A stretch of 64,000 nt of DNA from positions 186,001-250,000 of the forward strand of contig CBDBED010000002.1 of the NCBI GenBank assembly GCA_965204245.1, read 5' to 3'. The notes under the pieces were generated by a model. That model was not told the origin of the DNA and ran no database searches. It saw only the letters and a program-made list of their open reading frames with translations. A program made the translations under genes and the position numbers. The stretch is from JAAXIE01 sp965204245 (lineage in GTDB: Bacteria > Chloroflexota > Dehalococcoidia > Lucifugimonadales > JAAXIE01). Shown piece after piece: positions 26,217 to 34,392 of the stretch (position 1 is the first letter of the stretch; each line of letters starts with the position of its first letter).

Positions 26217-28418
26217 ATGATGACTAGGGTGTTGGGGGCACTGAAACTGGTACGGCCTTGGCAGTGGCTCGTTTTGCTGGTGCTCTTTGGGGGCGCCGCG
26301 GCGGCCACTTATTTCAGCTACCAGTGGGTGTCGGGGTCGGAAGACGGGGCGCTCGCCGAGGACCAGCACCTCATACCGGTGCAGCGGGACGACTTGGTGA
26401 CGTCCATTTCCATCAACGGCAGTCTGGTGTTTCCCAATACTGAAACGGTTAGTTTCGAGACTCAGGGGACGCTGGGAGAGCTGGCGGTGGAAGAGGGCGA
26501 CATCGTGGCTGCGGGCCAACCGTTGGGGCGCTTGGACGATGAGACGGTGTCGGGGCTGGAGGAGGCGCTGGCCAAGGCCCGCTATGACGTGTCGGTAGCG
26601 GAAGAGTCATTGGCAGATGTCAGGGTCACGTATAGCCCGCTGGAGTTGGAGCAGGCGAATGCCAAGCTTGCGAATGCGCAGGAGGCGGTAAGGGTCGCAG
26701 ATGAGAAGCTGCTGGGTCTGCTGGAGGTCACGGAGCACGAGGTGGCCATGGCGGAGTCGGCCATTGCCGACGGGATGCTCAAGATAAGCGACATTGAGGA
26801 GGACATCGCTGCTCTGACGGGCCATGACCAGAGAAAGCTCCATGACCTGACATTCCAGATAGAGACGGCGCAGGTGGCACTGGACAACGCACGCCGCGAC
26901 CAGTTGCTGACGGTGGAGGAGTGGGCGGAAAAGGTTGACGTTGCCCGGGAGGATGTGGGGGAGGCCGTTGAGGGGTACCAGACGCCGTTCGAGAGTTGGC
27001 TGGGAGTGGACCCGCGGGATGTGGATGACTCCATGGGGCCGGAAGCCCTTCTCGACCTCTGGGGTGCGGACTTGGAGGCGCTGTTTGACCGGAGTGGGGT
27101 TGATGACCGCTTGATCTCGCCGCCGCCAGCGGATGACCCTGGGACTGCGTGGGATGAGAACACCATCTATGCGTTCACGCACCTCTCACCCTATGACATA
27201 CGGGCGGAATGTGATGAGGAGGGGCTTGCAGACCAGAATGTCTTCTGCATTCTGGATGAAATGTCGGAGGCTTGGGACAAGCTGGTGGATGCCCGCTTGG
27301 CCCTGACCGACTTGGAGACGCCAGCGGCAACGGCTCTCTCCAAGGCTGAAGATGCGGTTGCCAAGGCTGAGGAAGCGGTATCGGGTGCCAAGGACGACCT
27401 CGCAGACCTGCTGGAGCCGCCGGATGCCTTTGCACTGGAAAGCAAGCGGAAGGAACTGGCGGCCGCGATGACAGCCTTGGAGGAGTCGGAATCGGACTTG
27501 GCCGATTTGCTGGAGAAGCTGGCATGGGGTGAGGTCTTGGGGGTTGAGTCTGCGGAGAGGGGTGTGGGAGAGGGTGTTGACGTCAGCCTGTTGACCGATG
27601 AGATGAGCGAATCGCTGCGGAACGAGCTAGTGGCGGGGCAGATGGATGTGGAGGACGCGCTGCTGGCGGTGCGTGAGGCTGAGGAGGCCTTGGGGGACCT
27701 CGTCGAGCCATCGAATTCCCTGCTGGTGGAACTGCGGGAGGTCGAGCTGGCCACGGCTAGGGTGGCGGTGGCAACGGCAGAGGAGCAGTTGGGTGGCTTG
27801 ACGCTGGTCTCACCGATTGACGGGATTGTGTCGGACATCGAGGTTGGGGTCGGGGACATGGTGAACCGCAACACGGTGGTGGCGACGGTGGTGGACCCGA
27901 GGGTGGTGGAGATGGATGGGGCGGTGGATGAGATTGACGTGCTGTATGTGCAAGTCGGGGCGTCGGCCAGCGTCACCATGGATGCCTTACCGGGCCAGGC
28001 GCTGGCGGGGACGGTCTCCTACGTATCCTCGGAAGCGGTCAGCCAACAGGGGGTGGTGACCTACGACGTGAGCATACGGGTGGGGGCCCCTCCGGGTGTG
28101 GAGCTTCGCTCGGGGCTGACGGCGATCGCGGAACTGGTGTTGCGGTCCGAGCCCAACGTGCTGCTGGTGCCGCTACAGGCGCTGCGGGGGAGCTTCAACC
28201 AGCCCACGGTGATGGTCTCCACCGACGGCGTTCTGACGGAACGGGTTATCTCCACTGGGTCGAGCGATGACTTCTGGGTCGTGGTGGAGGATGGCTTGGT
28301 TGAGGGCGAACTTATTGTGATGGAGGGCATCGGAGGGGCGACTGATTTCGGGTTTGGCGGGTTCCGCGGCATCGGAGGTTTCGGCGGTCCCGGTTTCCGG
28401 CCTGGGAGAGACCGTTGA
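26217..28418 (+). CDS. MacA-like periplasmic adaptor (HlyD family) with long coiled coil
   Basis: 733 residues, about twice the size of MacA. One N-terminal membrane helix (16-35), then a split biotinyl-lipoyl domain (VSFETQGTLGELAVEEGDIVAAGQPLGRLDDE ... LTLVSPIDGIVSDIEVGVGDMV, residues ~75-110 and ~525-560). Between them lies a ~400-residue helical hairpin with many Ala/Leu/Glu heptads. The C-terminal beta-barrel region ends in a Gly/Phe-rich tail (FGFGGFRGIGGFGG). It is the first gene of an exporter operon; its stop overlaps the ATPase start (TGATG). The very long hairpin is odd if the cell has no outer membrane. Confidence 0.85.
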   Translation: MMTRVLGALKLVRPWQWLVLLVLFGGAAAATYFSYQWVSGSEDGALAEDQHLIPVQRDDLVTSISINGSLVFPNTETVSFETQGTLGELAVEEGDIVAAGQPLGRLDDETVSGLEEALAKARYDVSVAEESLADVRVTYSPLELEQANAKLANAQEAVRVADEKLLGLLEVTEHEVAMAESAIADGMLKISDIEEDIAALTGHDQRKLHDLTFQIETAQVALDNARRDQLLTVEEWAEKVDVAREDVGEAVEGYQTPFESWLGVDPRDVDDSMGPEALLDLWGADLEALFDRSGVDDRLISPPPADDPGTAWDENTIYAFTHLSPYDIRAECDEEGLADQNVFCILDEMSEAWDKLVDARLALTDLETPAATALSKAEDAVAKAEEAVSGAKDDLADLLEPPDAFALESKRKELAAAMTALEESESDLADLLEKLAWGEVLGVESAERGVGEGVDVSLLTDEMSESLRNELVAGQMDVEDALLAVREAEEALGDLVEPSNSLLVELREVELATARVAVATAEEQLGGLTLVSPIDGIVSDIEVGVGDMVNRNTVVATVVDPRVVEMDGAVDEIDVLYVQVGASASVTMDALPGQALAGTVSYVSSEAVSQQGVVTYDVSIRVGAPPGVELRSGLTAIAELVLRSEPNVLLVPLQALRGSFNQPTVMVSTDGVLTERVISTGSSDDFWVVVEDGLVEGELIVMEGIGGATDFGFGGFRGIGGFGGPGFRPGRDR

Positions 28419-29119
28419 TGATCGTTCTGGAAGACGTCACGAAGGTCTATTCGATGGGGGATGTGGAGGTGCATGCCCTGCGCGGGGTGTCGCTGGAGAT
28501 ACAGCAGGGAGAGATGGTGGCCATCATCGGGCCATCCGGCTCAGGGAAGTCGACCTTGATGAATCTGGTGGGTTGTTTGGATGTGCCCACTGCGGGGCGG
28601 TATTTCCTTGAGGGGGAAGAGGTGGAGTTGCTGGGTGATGACCGGCTGGCGGCCATACGGAACCGGCGGATTGGTTTCGTGTTCCAGTCGAACAACCTGC
28701 TGCCGCGGGCCACGGCACTGGCTAACGTGGAACTACCGCTGCTTTACAGCAACGAGAGGAACCGCAGGCGGCGGGCTATGGAGGCACTGGAGCGCGTCGA
28801 TCTTGGAGACCGGGCCCATCACAAGCCGGGCCAGCTTTCGGGGGGACAGCAGCAGCGGGTGGGCATTGCCCGAGCCTTGGTCAAGCAGCCCGCGATACTG
28901 CTGGCCGACGAGCCGACGGGCAATCTGGATAGCGAGCACAGTCTGGAGATCATGAAGATACTGCTGACCCTTAACCGGGAGGAAGGTCAGACGGTGATTA
29001 TCGTGACCCATGAGCCGGACATCGCGGCCCAGACGGGCAGGGTGATCTCCATGCTGGACGGGCTGGTGGTGAGCGACCGGCCTCCTGAGGCCCACTATGG
29101 TGTCGAGGCCGCTCCGTGA
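28418..29119 (+). CDS. ABC transporter ATP-binding protein (MacB/LolD type)
   Basis: 233 residues from ATG at 28418, which overlaps the stop of the adaptor gene. Walker A GPSGSGKST (residues ~40-48), Q-loop FVFQSNNLLP, signature LSGGQQQRVGIARAL, Walker B ILLADEPTGNLD and H-loop IIVTHEP are all intact. This is the stand-alone ATPase for the permease that follows; MacB of enterobacteria has both in one chain. It overlaps the permease start by four bases. Confidence 0.95.
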   Translation: MIVLEDVTKVYSMGDVEVHALRGVSLEIQQGEMVAIIGPSGSGKSTLMNLVGCLDVPTAGRYFLEGEEVELLGDDRLAAIRNRRIGFVFQSNNLLPRATALANVELPLLYSNERNRRRRAMEALERVDLGDRAHHKPGQLSGGQQQRVGIARALVKQPAILLADEPTGNLDSEHSLEIMKILLTLNREEGQTVIIVTHEPDIAAQTGRVISMLDGLVVSDRPPEAHYGVEAAP

Positions 29120-30354
29120 CGCCCTACACCATCATCACGACGGCCCTCGTTTCGTTAGGGGCCAACAAGTTGCGGGCGGGGCTGACCCTGCTGGGCATCG
29201 TGATAGGCGTCGCGGCGTTTATCACGCTGATGGCCATTGGGAGGGGGGCACAGGAGGCGGTGACTGACAGAATCGAGTCTTTGGGGTCGAACCTGTTGTT
29301 CATCACTGCGCCGTTCAGTTTTGATGGCTCATCAAGCCTCACCCTGGATGATGCTGAGGCCCTGTTGGACCCTGTATTCACTCCCGCCGTGGTGGATGTG
29401 TCGCCGGAAGTCAATACAATCGGGAACATCGTCTACGGGAGGTGGAACACCGGTGCTCCCATCGTCGGGGTGACGCCCAGCTATGAATCGGTGCGTAGCC
29501 TATCTGTGAAGTCGGGGCAATTCATTTCCCAAGGCCACTTGGAGAACCGCTCGACCGTGGTGTTGCTTGGATCGGAGCTCGCCGAGGAATTGTTCGGTCT
29601 GCGCGACCCCGTGGGTCAACGCATAAAGATTGGGGGAGTGTTCGGCGAGTTAACAGGACGTCAGTTCACGGTGATAGGGGTGTTGGAGAGCAAAGGAGGC
29701 ACGGGAATCGGGGAGGACTTCCAAGCCTTCGTGCCCATCACCACGGCTTATTACCGGCTTAGCGCGCAGCGCACCACTCAGGGGGGAGTCACCGTCAACA
29801 GCATCACCGCGCAGGTGGTGGATGATGAGTCCATGGACGCTGCTACGCGGCAGATCGACACGGTGCTGCGGTTGCGGCACCGCATCACGGGTGAAAGCGA
29901 CTTCACCATCGTGAACCAGCAGGATTTGATTGAGACGGTGGAGGAGACGACGGAGACCTTTGTCATCTTCCTCGGGGCCATAGCCGGTATCTCCCTGCTG
30001 GTCGGTGGCATTGGCATCATGAACATCATGCTGGTGTCGGTGACGGAGCGGACACGGGAGATAGGAATTCGCAAGGCGGTGGGGGCCAAGCGCCGGGATA
30101 TTCTGTTCCAGTTTGTCGCTGAGGCCATCATTTTGAGCATAGGCGGTGGCGGGGTGGGAGTGCTGCTGGGCTTGGTGCTTTCTTCGGTGCTGGACGGCGT
30201 GACGCTGGGCAATCAAGCCTTCCAGACGGTCACCAGCGGGGACATCCCGATTCTTGCCATGATTGTGTCCGCTGGGATTGGGCTCTTTTTCGGGATATAT
30301 CCTGCAGTGCGGGCGTCCCGCCTGCATCCCATTGAGGCATTGCGGTATGAGTAA
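29116..30354 (+). CDS. ABC transporter permease (MacB/FtsX family)
   Basis: 412 residues from a GTG that overlaps the ATPase stop. One N-terminal membrane helix (LRAGLTLLGIVIGVAAFITLM), an extracytoplasmic MacB_PCD domain (~residues 45-270), then three helices with the FtsX signature (LLVGGIGIMNIMLVSVTERTREIGIRKAVGAK). Mechanotransmission-type exporter: ATP hydrolysis inside drives shape change of the outer domain to push lipids, peptides or drugs via the adaptor. Substrate unknown. Confidence 0.93.
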   Translation: MTPYTIITTALVSLGANKLRAGLTLLGIVIGVAAFITLMAIGRGAQEAVTDRIESLGSNLLFITAPFSFDGSSSLTLDDAEALLDPVFTPAVVDVSPEVNTIGNIVYGRWNTGAPIVGVTPSYESVRSLSVKSGQFISQGHLENRSTVVLLGSELAEELFGLRDPVGQRIKIGGVFGELTGRQFTVIGVLESKGGTGIGEDFQAFVPITTAYYRLSAQRTTQGGVTVNSITAQVVDDESMDAATRQIDTVLRLRHRITGESDFTIVNQQDLIETVEETTETFVIFLGAIAGISLLVGGIGIMNIMLVSVTERTREIGIRKAVGAKRRDILFQFVAEAIILSIGGGGVGVLLGLVLSSVLDGVTLGNQAFQTVTSGDIPILAMIVSAGIGLFFGIYPAVRASRLHPIEALRYE

Positions 30355-30419
30355 CGCGCTGCGGTATCCGGAGGAGCAATGGTACCCAGAAGGGGAAAGG
30401 CGATTCACAGGAGCGTGCC

Positions 30420-31613
30420 ATGACGAGTAAAGCGTTCTTCTGGGCGGCGGTCCTTGCGGTGATATTGGGCGGTGCTTTGGGTGGAATCCTCATCGTGGTG
30501 CTGGATGGTGGTGAGGAGGAGATGCCCGTCGTTGCCGGGCTGGCTGGTCCGTCAGGCGATGGGCCTGACTTGGAGCGTCTGGGGGAACTGGCCAGCAGGA
30601 TAGAGTCGGGAGAGGCCGACGCCGAGGACTTGGAGGAGTTGGAGGAGATTGTCTCCGAGTTGCCGGACGGTCTGTCGCCAGCAGCGGTGGCCGGAGGGAC
30701 TCCGGGTGGGGTTGTAGGGGGGAACGCTGGTCGCATGATTGGGATGGTGGAGTCGTTCGAAGGCGGAGTTTTGGCGGTCAACAGCCCCATCGGGCCGCTG
30801 GAGGCAACCGTGGGGGATGAGACCGTCATTACTGCTATCGCAGAGTCGGAAGTGACACTGGATGACCTCACTGTTGGACTTCGGGTGACTCTTCAGGGCG
30901 AGCGCAATGAAGAGGGTGTGCTGGAGGCTACCGGCATCACGGTTGTACCGGAGGACTTGAGTATCCCCCTCAGGGGCCAGTTTGCAGGTGGGCAAGGTTT
31001 CCCGCAGGGCTTCGCCGGTCTGGCGGGGGCGCCTCCCGGCTTGTCGGAGCAGGAGATGGCTGCATTGTCCGCACAGGCAGCCATCATGGCTGCGCAGGCA
31101 GGCCGAGGCGGGCGCAACGTGACTGTGGAGTCGCCAGGAGAGGGAGTCACCATCATCACCGAGACCAGGCCACTGACGGGCGACGGTGCGGGAGATGCGC
31201 CTGACGGTCCGCCTGCGGGAGTGCTGGCCATTCCCGGCAGGACGGACGCTTTCTCCTTCCAGAGTCCGGGGCAACCAGGGGATGGTGCTGGGGCGAGCCT
31301 TACCGGGGTACTGGAAGCAGTGGAGGGAGGGTTTGTGGAACTCACGACGGGCCGGGGTTCAATCCGGGCGGCCATAGGGGATGACACAACCATCAAGATT
31401 TTCAGCGAGGTTGAGGCCAGCTTGGACGACCTCACGCCCGGTGTGCAGATCGTCATATCAGGCGAGCCCGGCGATGTGGGCTCACTGCAAGCCACTTCCA
31501 TCACTGTTCTGCCTGAGTCCCTGTCGCTGCCCGGCGGGTTTGGCGGGAGGCCGGGTGCCGGAGGTGGTGGTTTTGGGAGGGGGCAGGGAGGTTTCGGTGG
31601 CGGCCTGCCGTAG
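30420..31613 (+). CDS. Membrane-anchored protein with two DUF5666-like beta repeats
   Basis: 397 residues: an N-terminal membrane helix (8-28), an acidic linker, then two related ~80-residue modules (residues ~104-185, MIGMVESFEGGVLAVNSP ... ITVVPEDLSIP; and ~295-370, LTGVLEAVEGGFVELTTG ... ITVLPESLSLP), separated by a Gly/Gln/Ala-rich stretch, and a Gly-rich tail (GGRPGAGGGGFGRGQ). The tail resembles that of the MacA-like protein. It lies 65 bases after the permease and is likely the fourth operon member, acting outside the membrane. Function unknown. Confidence 0.65.
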   Translation: MTSKAFFWAAVLAVILGGALGGILIVVLDGGEEEMPVVAGLAGPSGDGPDLERLGELASRIESGEADAEDLEELEEIVSELPDGLSPAAVAGGTPGGVVGGNAGRMIGMVESFEGGVLAVNSPIGPLEATVGDETVITAIAESEVTLDDLTVGLRVTLQGERNEEGVLEATGITVVPEDLSIPLRGQFAGGQGFPQGFAGLAGAPPGLSEQEMAALSAQAAIMAAQAGRGGRNVTVESPGEGVTIITETRPLTGDGAGDAPDGPPAGVLAIPGRTDAFSFQSPGQPGDGAGASLTGVLEAVEGGFVELTTGRGSIRAAIGDDTTIKIFSEVEASLDDLTPGVQIVISGEPGDVGSLQATSITVLPESLSLPGGFGGRPGAGGGGFGRGQGGFGGGLP

Positions 31614-31643
31614 CAGGATGGTAGGGAGGAGGAAGCGAAGGTT

Positions 31644-31874
31644 ATGAAGCCAGAAGACCTTGGGCTATTTCTGAAGGGGTGTCCGCGTTGCGGGGGTGAC
31701 ATTGCGGTCACACGGGACCTGCATGGCCGTTACTTTAGCTGTCTGCAATGCGGGATGCTGAAAGACATCGAGGACAAGGTGGTCCTGACCCGGCCAGTGT
31801 TCACCCTTGGTCGAGAGGGGCATCATCAACATCCGGGGGTGGGGCCTCACGCCAGAGTGGTTTCCGAGCCGTAG
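31644..31874 (+). CDS. Small zinc-ribbon protein
   Basis: 76 residues from an ATG with GGAGGAGGAAG upstream. Two CxxC pairs, CPRCGGD (residues ~13-16) and CLQCGM (~33-36), 17 residues apart, form a zinc ribbon. The tail is His/Pro-rich. Follows the exporter operon by 30 bases and may be its last gene. No known family recognised. Confidence 0.55.
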   Translation: MKPEDLGLFLKGCPRCGGDIAVTRDLHGRYFSCLQCGMLKDIEDKVVLTRPVFTLGREGHHQHPGVGPHARVVSEP

Positions 31875-32039
31875 AGCGCCCCGACTTCAGGCAGTATTGT
31901 GCGTCTGGGTCGCAGTGGGATAGCTTGGGACCTTGGCGCGTCCTGGCCCGCCAGCCTTACTCGAAGACAAGTCCAACGACGACGCGGCTTCTCTGCGTAG
32001 CTGTTAGAGCCTGCCCTGCATCATTCCTTCTTGGCCTTC

Positions 32040-32068
32040 TTGCCAATATACGGCCACAACCTTTATCT
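32040..32068 (+). promoter_or_regulatory. Predicted promoter of the N-methylglutamate gene cluster
   Basis: TTGCCA (32040-32045), 17-base spacer, TTATCT (32063-32068). The expected start gives a leader of about 60 bases before mgsA. The 260-base gap 31875-32134 contains no gene and no riboswitch that I recognise. Confidence 0.45.
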
Positions 32069-32134
32069 TCTACCTGCTGGCCTCACGTTGCATTGAGGGC
32101 CAGTGTTGCATTCGTTCCGAAAGGCCGTGATGCC

Positions 32135-33106
32135 ATGTGTGGAGTCTGCGGGATATTGCACAAGGGCGGGGCCGGGGCTGGGCCGGCCCCCATCGGCGAC
32201 TATCTGGTGAAGATGCTGGACTCCCTAGCCCACAGGGGCACGGACTCCACGGGCGTCACCGTCGCAGGGCAGCCCAAGGACCAGGACCTCATTCTGCGCT
32301 TGCGCATCGAGTCGGAGCAATCCGAGGCCCTGCTGGTCCGGGTACGCCAAGTGATTAGCGGTGTGGGCGGCGAGGTTGTGTCCCATAAGTGGGTGGACGA
32401 CTACCTGCGGCTTGCGGTGCAGTATGGCGGCAGGGATGAGGCCCTGCCCTATCACGCCCTACCCCTGCGTTCGGGTGTGCGCATCGGGGGACGCGCCGAG
32501 CGGATTGCGGATGCACTGGTGGGGTTGGAAGGCGTGGAGGTACACAGCATCGGTGAGTGCTCCGAGGTAATCAAGGATGTTGGCACCGCCTCAGATCTTG
32601 AGGAGCGCCACAAGGTGGGCCACCTCAGCGGGTCCCATGGCATTGGGCATGTTCGTATGGCCACGGAGAGCCGGGTGGATATCACCCACTCCCATCCCTT
32701 CTGGGCCAACCCCTATCCCGACGTCACCGTGGTGCATAACGGGCAGCTCACCAACTATCACAAGCTGAAGCGGGCTTATGAGGACCAAGGCTATGAGTTC
32801 CAGACGGAGAACGATTCAGAACTGATTGCGGTGTATCTCGCTGATGCCCTGTCCAAGGGAGCGACTTTGGAAGAGGCCCTGAGGCAATCGCTGCGGGACT
32901 TGGATGGCACCTTCACCTTCCTGATTTCCACGAAGGACGGCTTGGGTTATGCCAAGGACCAGTGGGCAGCCAAACCGCTGGTGACCATGGAGACGGACGA
33001 GTACGTGGCCATTGCCTCGGAGGAGGTAGCCCTGCGCAGTGTGTTCCCGGAAGAGCAGGAGTTGATTGAACCGCAGGAGAGCGAGGTCATGACTTGGTCG
33101 ACATAG
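32135..33106 (+). CDS. mgsA: N-methylglutamate synthase subunit A (class II glutamine amidotransferase)
   Basis: 323 residues starting MCGVCGIL, so Cys2 becomes the N-terminal nucleophile of a class II amidotransferase. AHRGTDSTG, GIGHVRMATES and HSHPFWANPYPDVTVVHNGQLTNY match the GltB/PurF glutaminase domain. As a stand-alone protein followed by separate GXGXG and FMN subunits it fits MgsA, where NMG synthase replaces an amide amine with methylamine from gamma-glutamylmethylamide. The longer open frame upstream is rejected because the Cys must follow the initiator Met. Overlaps mgsB by 13 bases. Alternative: a subunit of a split glutamate synthase. Confidence 0.85.
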   Translation: MCGVCGILHKGGAGAGPAPIGDYLVKMLDSLAHRGTDSTGVTVAGQPKDQDLILRLRIESEQSEALLVRVRQVISGVGGEVVSHKWVDDYLRLAVQYGGRDEALPYHALPLRSGVRIGGRAERIADALVGLEGVEVHSIGECSEVIKDVGTASDLEERHKVGHLSGSHGIGHVRMATESRVDITHSHPFWANPYPDVTVVHNGQLTNYHKLKRAYEDQGYEFQTENDSELIAVYLADALSKGATLEEALRQSLRDLDGTFTFLISTKDGLGYAKDQWAAKPLVTMETDEYVAIASEEVALRSVFPEEQELIEPQESEVMTWST

Positions 33107-33780
33107 ATGCAGCCTCCCTCTCCACGCGGGAACTCAACCGGCGCGTCAAGGAGTTGATTGCCGCTGGCGAGAAGGAGATTCGAGTACTAAACCCGCGCGC
33201 TCAACACAACATGGCAGTGGCCATCCTGAGCGATTGCAAAATCACATTTGAGGGGAGCGTGGGTTATTTCTGCTCCAGCCTCTTGGACGGCCCGGAAATA
33301 ACGGTCAACGGCAATGCCGGGTGGGCACTGGGCGACAACCTGATGGGTGGCAGCGTCACCGTGACCAAGAACGCTGGGGCGTCGGTGGCGAGTTCCATGC
33401 GCGGGGGCGAGGTGACGGTACATGGCAACGCGGGTGCGAGGGCTGGCATCTCCATGAAAGGTGGCACCCTGCTGGTGCAGGGGAGCACTGGCTTCATGAC
33501 GGGATTCATGATGCAGAAGGGCAAGATAGTTGTCTGCGGTGACGTTGGCGATGCCGTGGGCGACTCCATGTATGAGGGCGAGATATATGTTGGGGGCGAG
33601 GTCGGCTCCTTGGGGAGCGACGCCAAGTATGATCCCATCTCCGAGGACGAACTGATTGCCCTGTGGCAGATGCTGGAGAGCCATGGAATAGAGGAACGCC
33701 CGCAGTTCAAGAAGATAGTGTCGGCCAAGAAGCTATACCACTTCGACCAATTGGAGCGTCTGGAGAAGACGGTTATCTGA
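33094..33780 (+). CDS. mgsB: N-methylglutamate synthase subunit B (GXGXG beta-helix domain)
   Basis: 228 residues, equal to the C-terminal domain of GltB on its own. A right-handed beta-helix shows repeated G-x-x-G turns: VNGNAGWALGDNLMGG, VHGNAGARAGISMKGG, VCGDVGDAVGDSMYEG, VGGEVGSLG. TTG at 33094 with GAGG upstream inside mgsA is the only start before the conserved N-terminus. The domain provides the scaffold between amidotransferase and FMN subunits. Confidence 0.88.
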   Translation: MVDIDAASLSTRELNRRVKELIAAGEKEIRVLNPRAQHNMAVAILSDCKITFEGSVGYFCSSLLDGPEITVNGNAGWALGDNLMGGSVTVTKNAGASVASSMRGGEVTVHGNAGARAGISMKGGTLLVQGSTGFMTGFMMQKGKIVVCGDVGDAVGDSMYEGEIYVGGEVGSLGSDAKYDPISEDELIALWQMLESHGIEERPQFKKIVSAKKLYHFDQLERLEKTVI

Positions 33781-33820
33781 GGGCAGGGATCTGGAGGACA
33801 GGCGACATTATGCTCGTCAG

Positions 33821-34054
33821 GTGATGGCCAATCCAACGGGCCATGACTGGCGTGCAGCCCATCCGGAAGTTCAGTTGGAGTGGGTCGAAAGGACCATCGC
33901 GGAGCCGGAGCATCAGGAAGTACACCGCGGGAGGTCCATTTACTTCGGGAAGGTCCCGGAAGTTGGGCATTGGCTGAAGGTTGTCGTGGAGAACGATCAA
34001 CTCCATACCGCCTACATCGACAGGAGGTTCGACAAGCTATGGGGGAAACCCTAG
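33821..34054 (+). CDS. Small protein of DUF4258-like type (possible toxin)
   Basis: 77 residues: HPEVQLEWVERTIAEPEHQEVHRGRSIYFGKVPEVGHWLKVVVENDQLHTAYIDRRFDK. The pattern of a helix ending W(V/I)E.TI..P, a gRi.y(F/W)g strand and lkVvv....i.TAy.drr matches small RelE-superfamily-like DUF4258 proteins. It overlaps the next gene, a DUF2283-like protein, by 16 bases, an arrangement seen in toxin-antitoxin pairs. Insertion between mgsB and mgsC. Function is inferred. Confidence 0.6.
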   Translation: MMANPTGHDWRAAHPEVQLEWVERTIAEPEHQEVHRGRSIYFGKVPEVGHWLKVVVENDQLHTAYIDRRFDKLWGKP

Positions 34055-34281
34055 GAGAACTTACGGTCAAATACACCCCGGAGACAGATACTCTTGTGGT
34101 GTCCGGTGTGGGTGAGGTATTGGGGTCATACGGTTATAGCGTCACCCACGATTTGGTGGCTTTTACAAGTGAAGACGGCCAGGATGTATACGGGTTTGTA
34201 TTGGAACACGCAGCCGAACTCCTGAGCCCTTATTTGAACCAACGTCCAGTCACCGTGCCACAGCGCAACAGCGAGGTCTGA
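34039..34281 (+). CDS. DUF2283-like protein (possible antitoxin)
   Basis: 80 residues from the ATG at 34039, with AGGAGG upstream. LTVKYTPETDTLVVSGVGEV and a following DLVAFTSEDGQDVYGFVLEHAAELL match the short beta-alpha DUF2283 fold (YD...D.LYI......I....DVI...D..G...GIEIL.AS). Downstream of the DUF4258-like gene and overlapping it. Confidence 0.6.
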   Translation: MGETLGELTVKYTPETDTLVVSGVGEVLGSYGYSVTHDLVAFTSEDGQDVYGFVLEHAAELLSPYLNQRPVTVPQRNSEV

Positions 34282-34392
34282 TGCAGGGAGTTGGCCTTGG
34301 ACCACTACTGGTTCGCCCATCATAAACTCAGTATTCCAGTAGACATAAACACACGTTCCCATTGCTGATATTCGGAAGGAGAACTACTCGCT

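Noticed and set aside
31875..32134. Glutamine riboswitch before mgsA
   Set aside because: The conserved core of glnA/downstream-peptide motifs was not found; only a promoter-like pair is visible.
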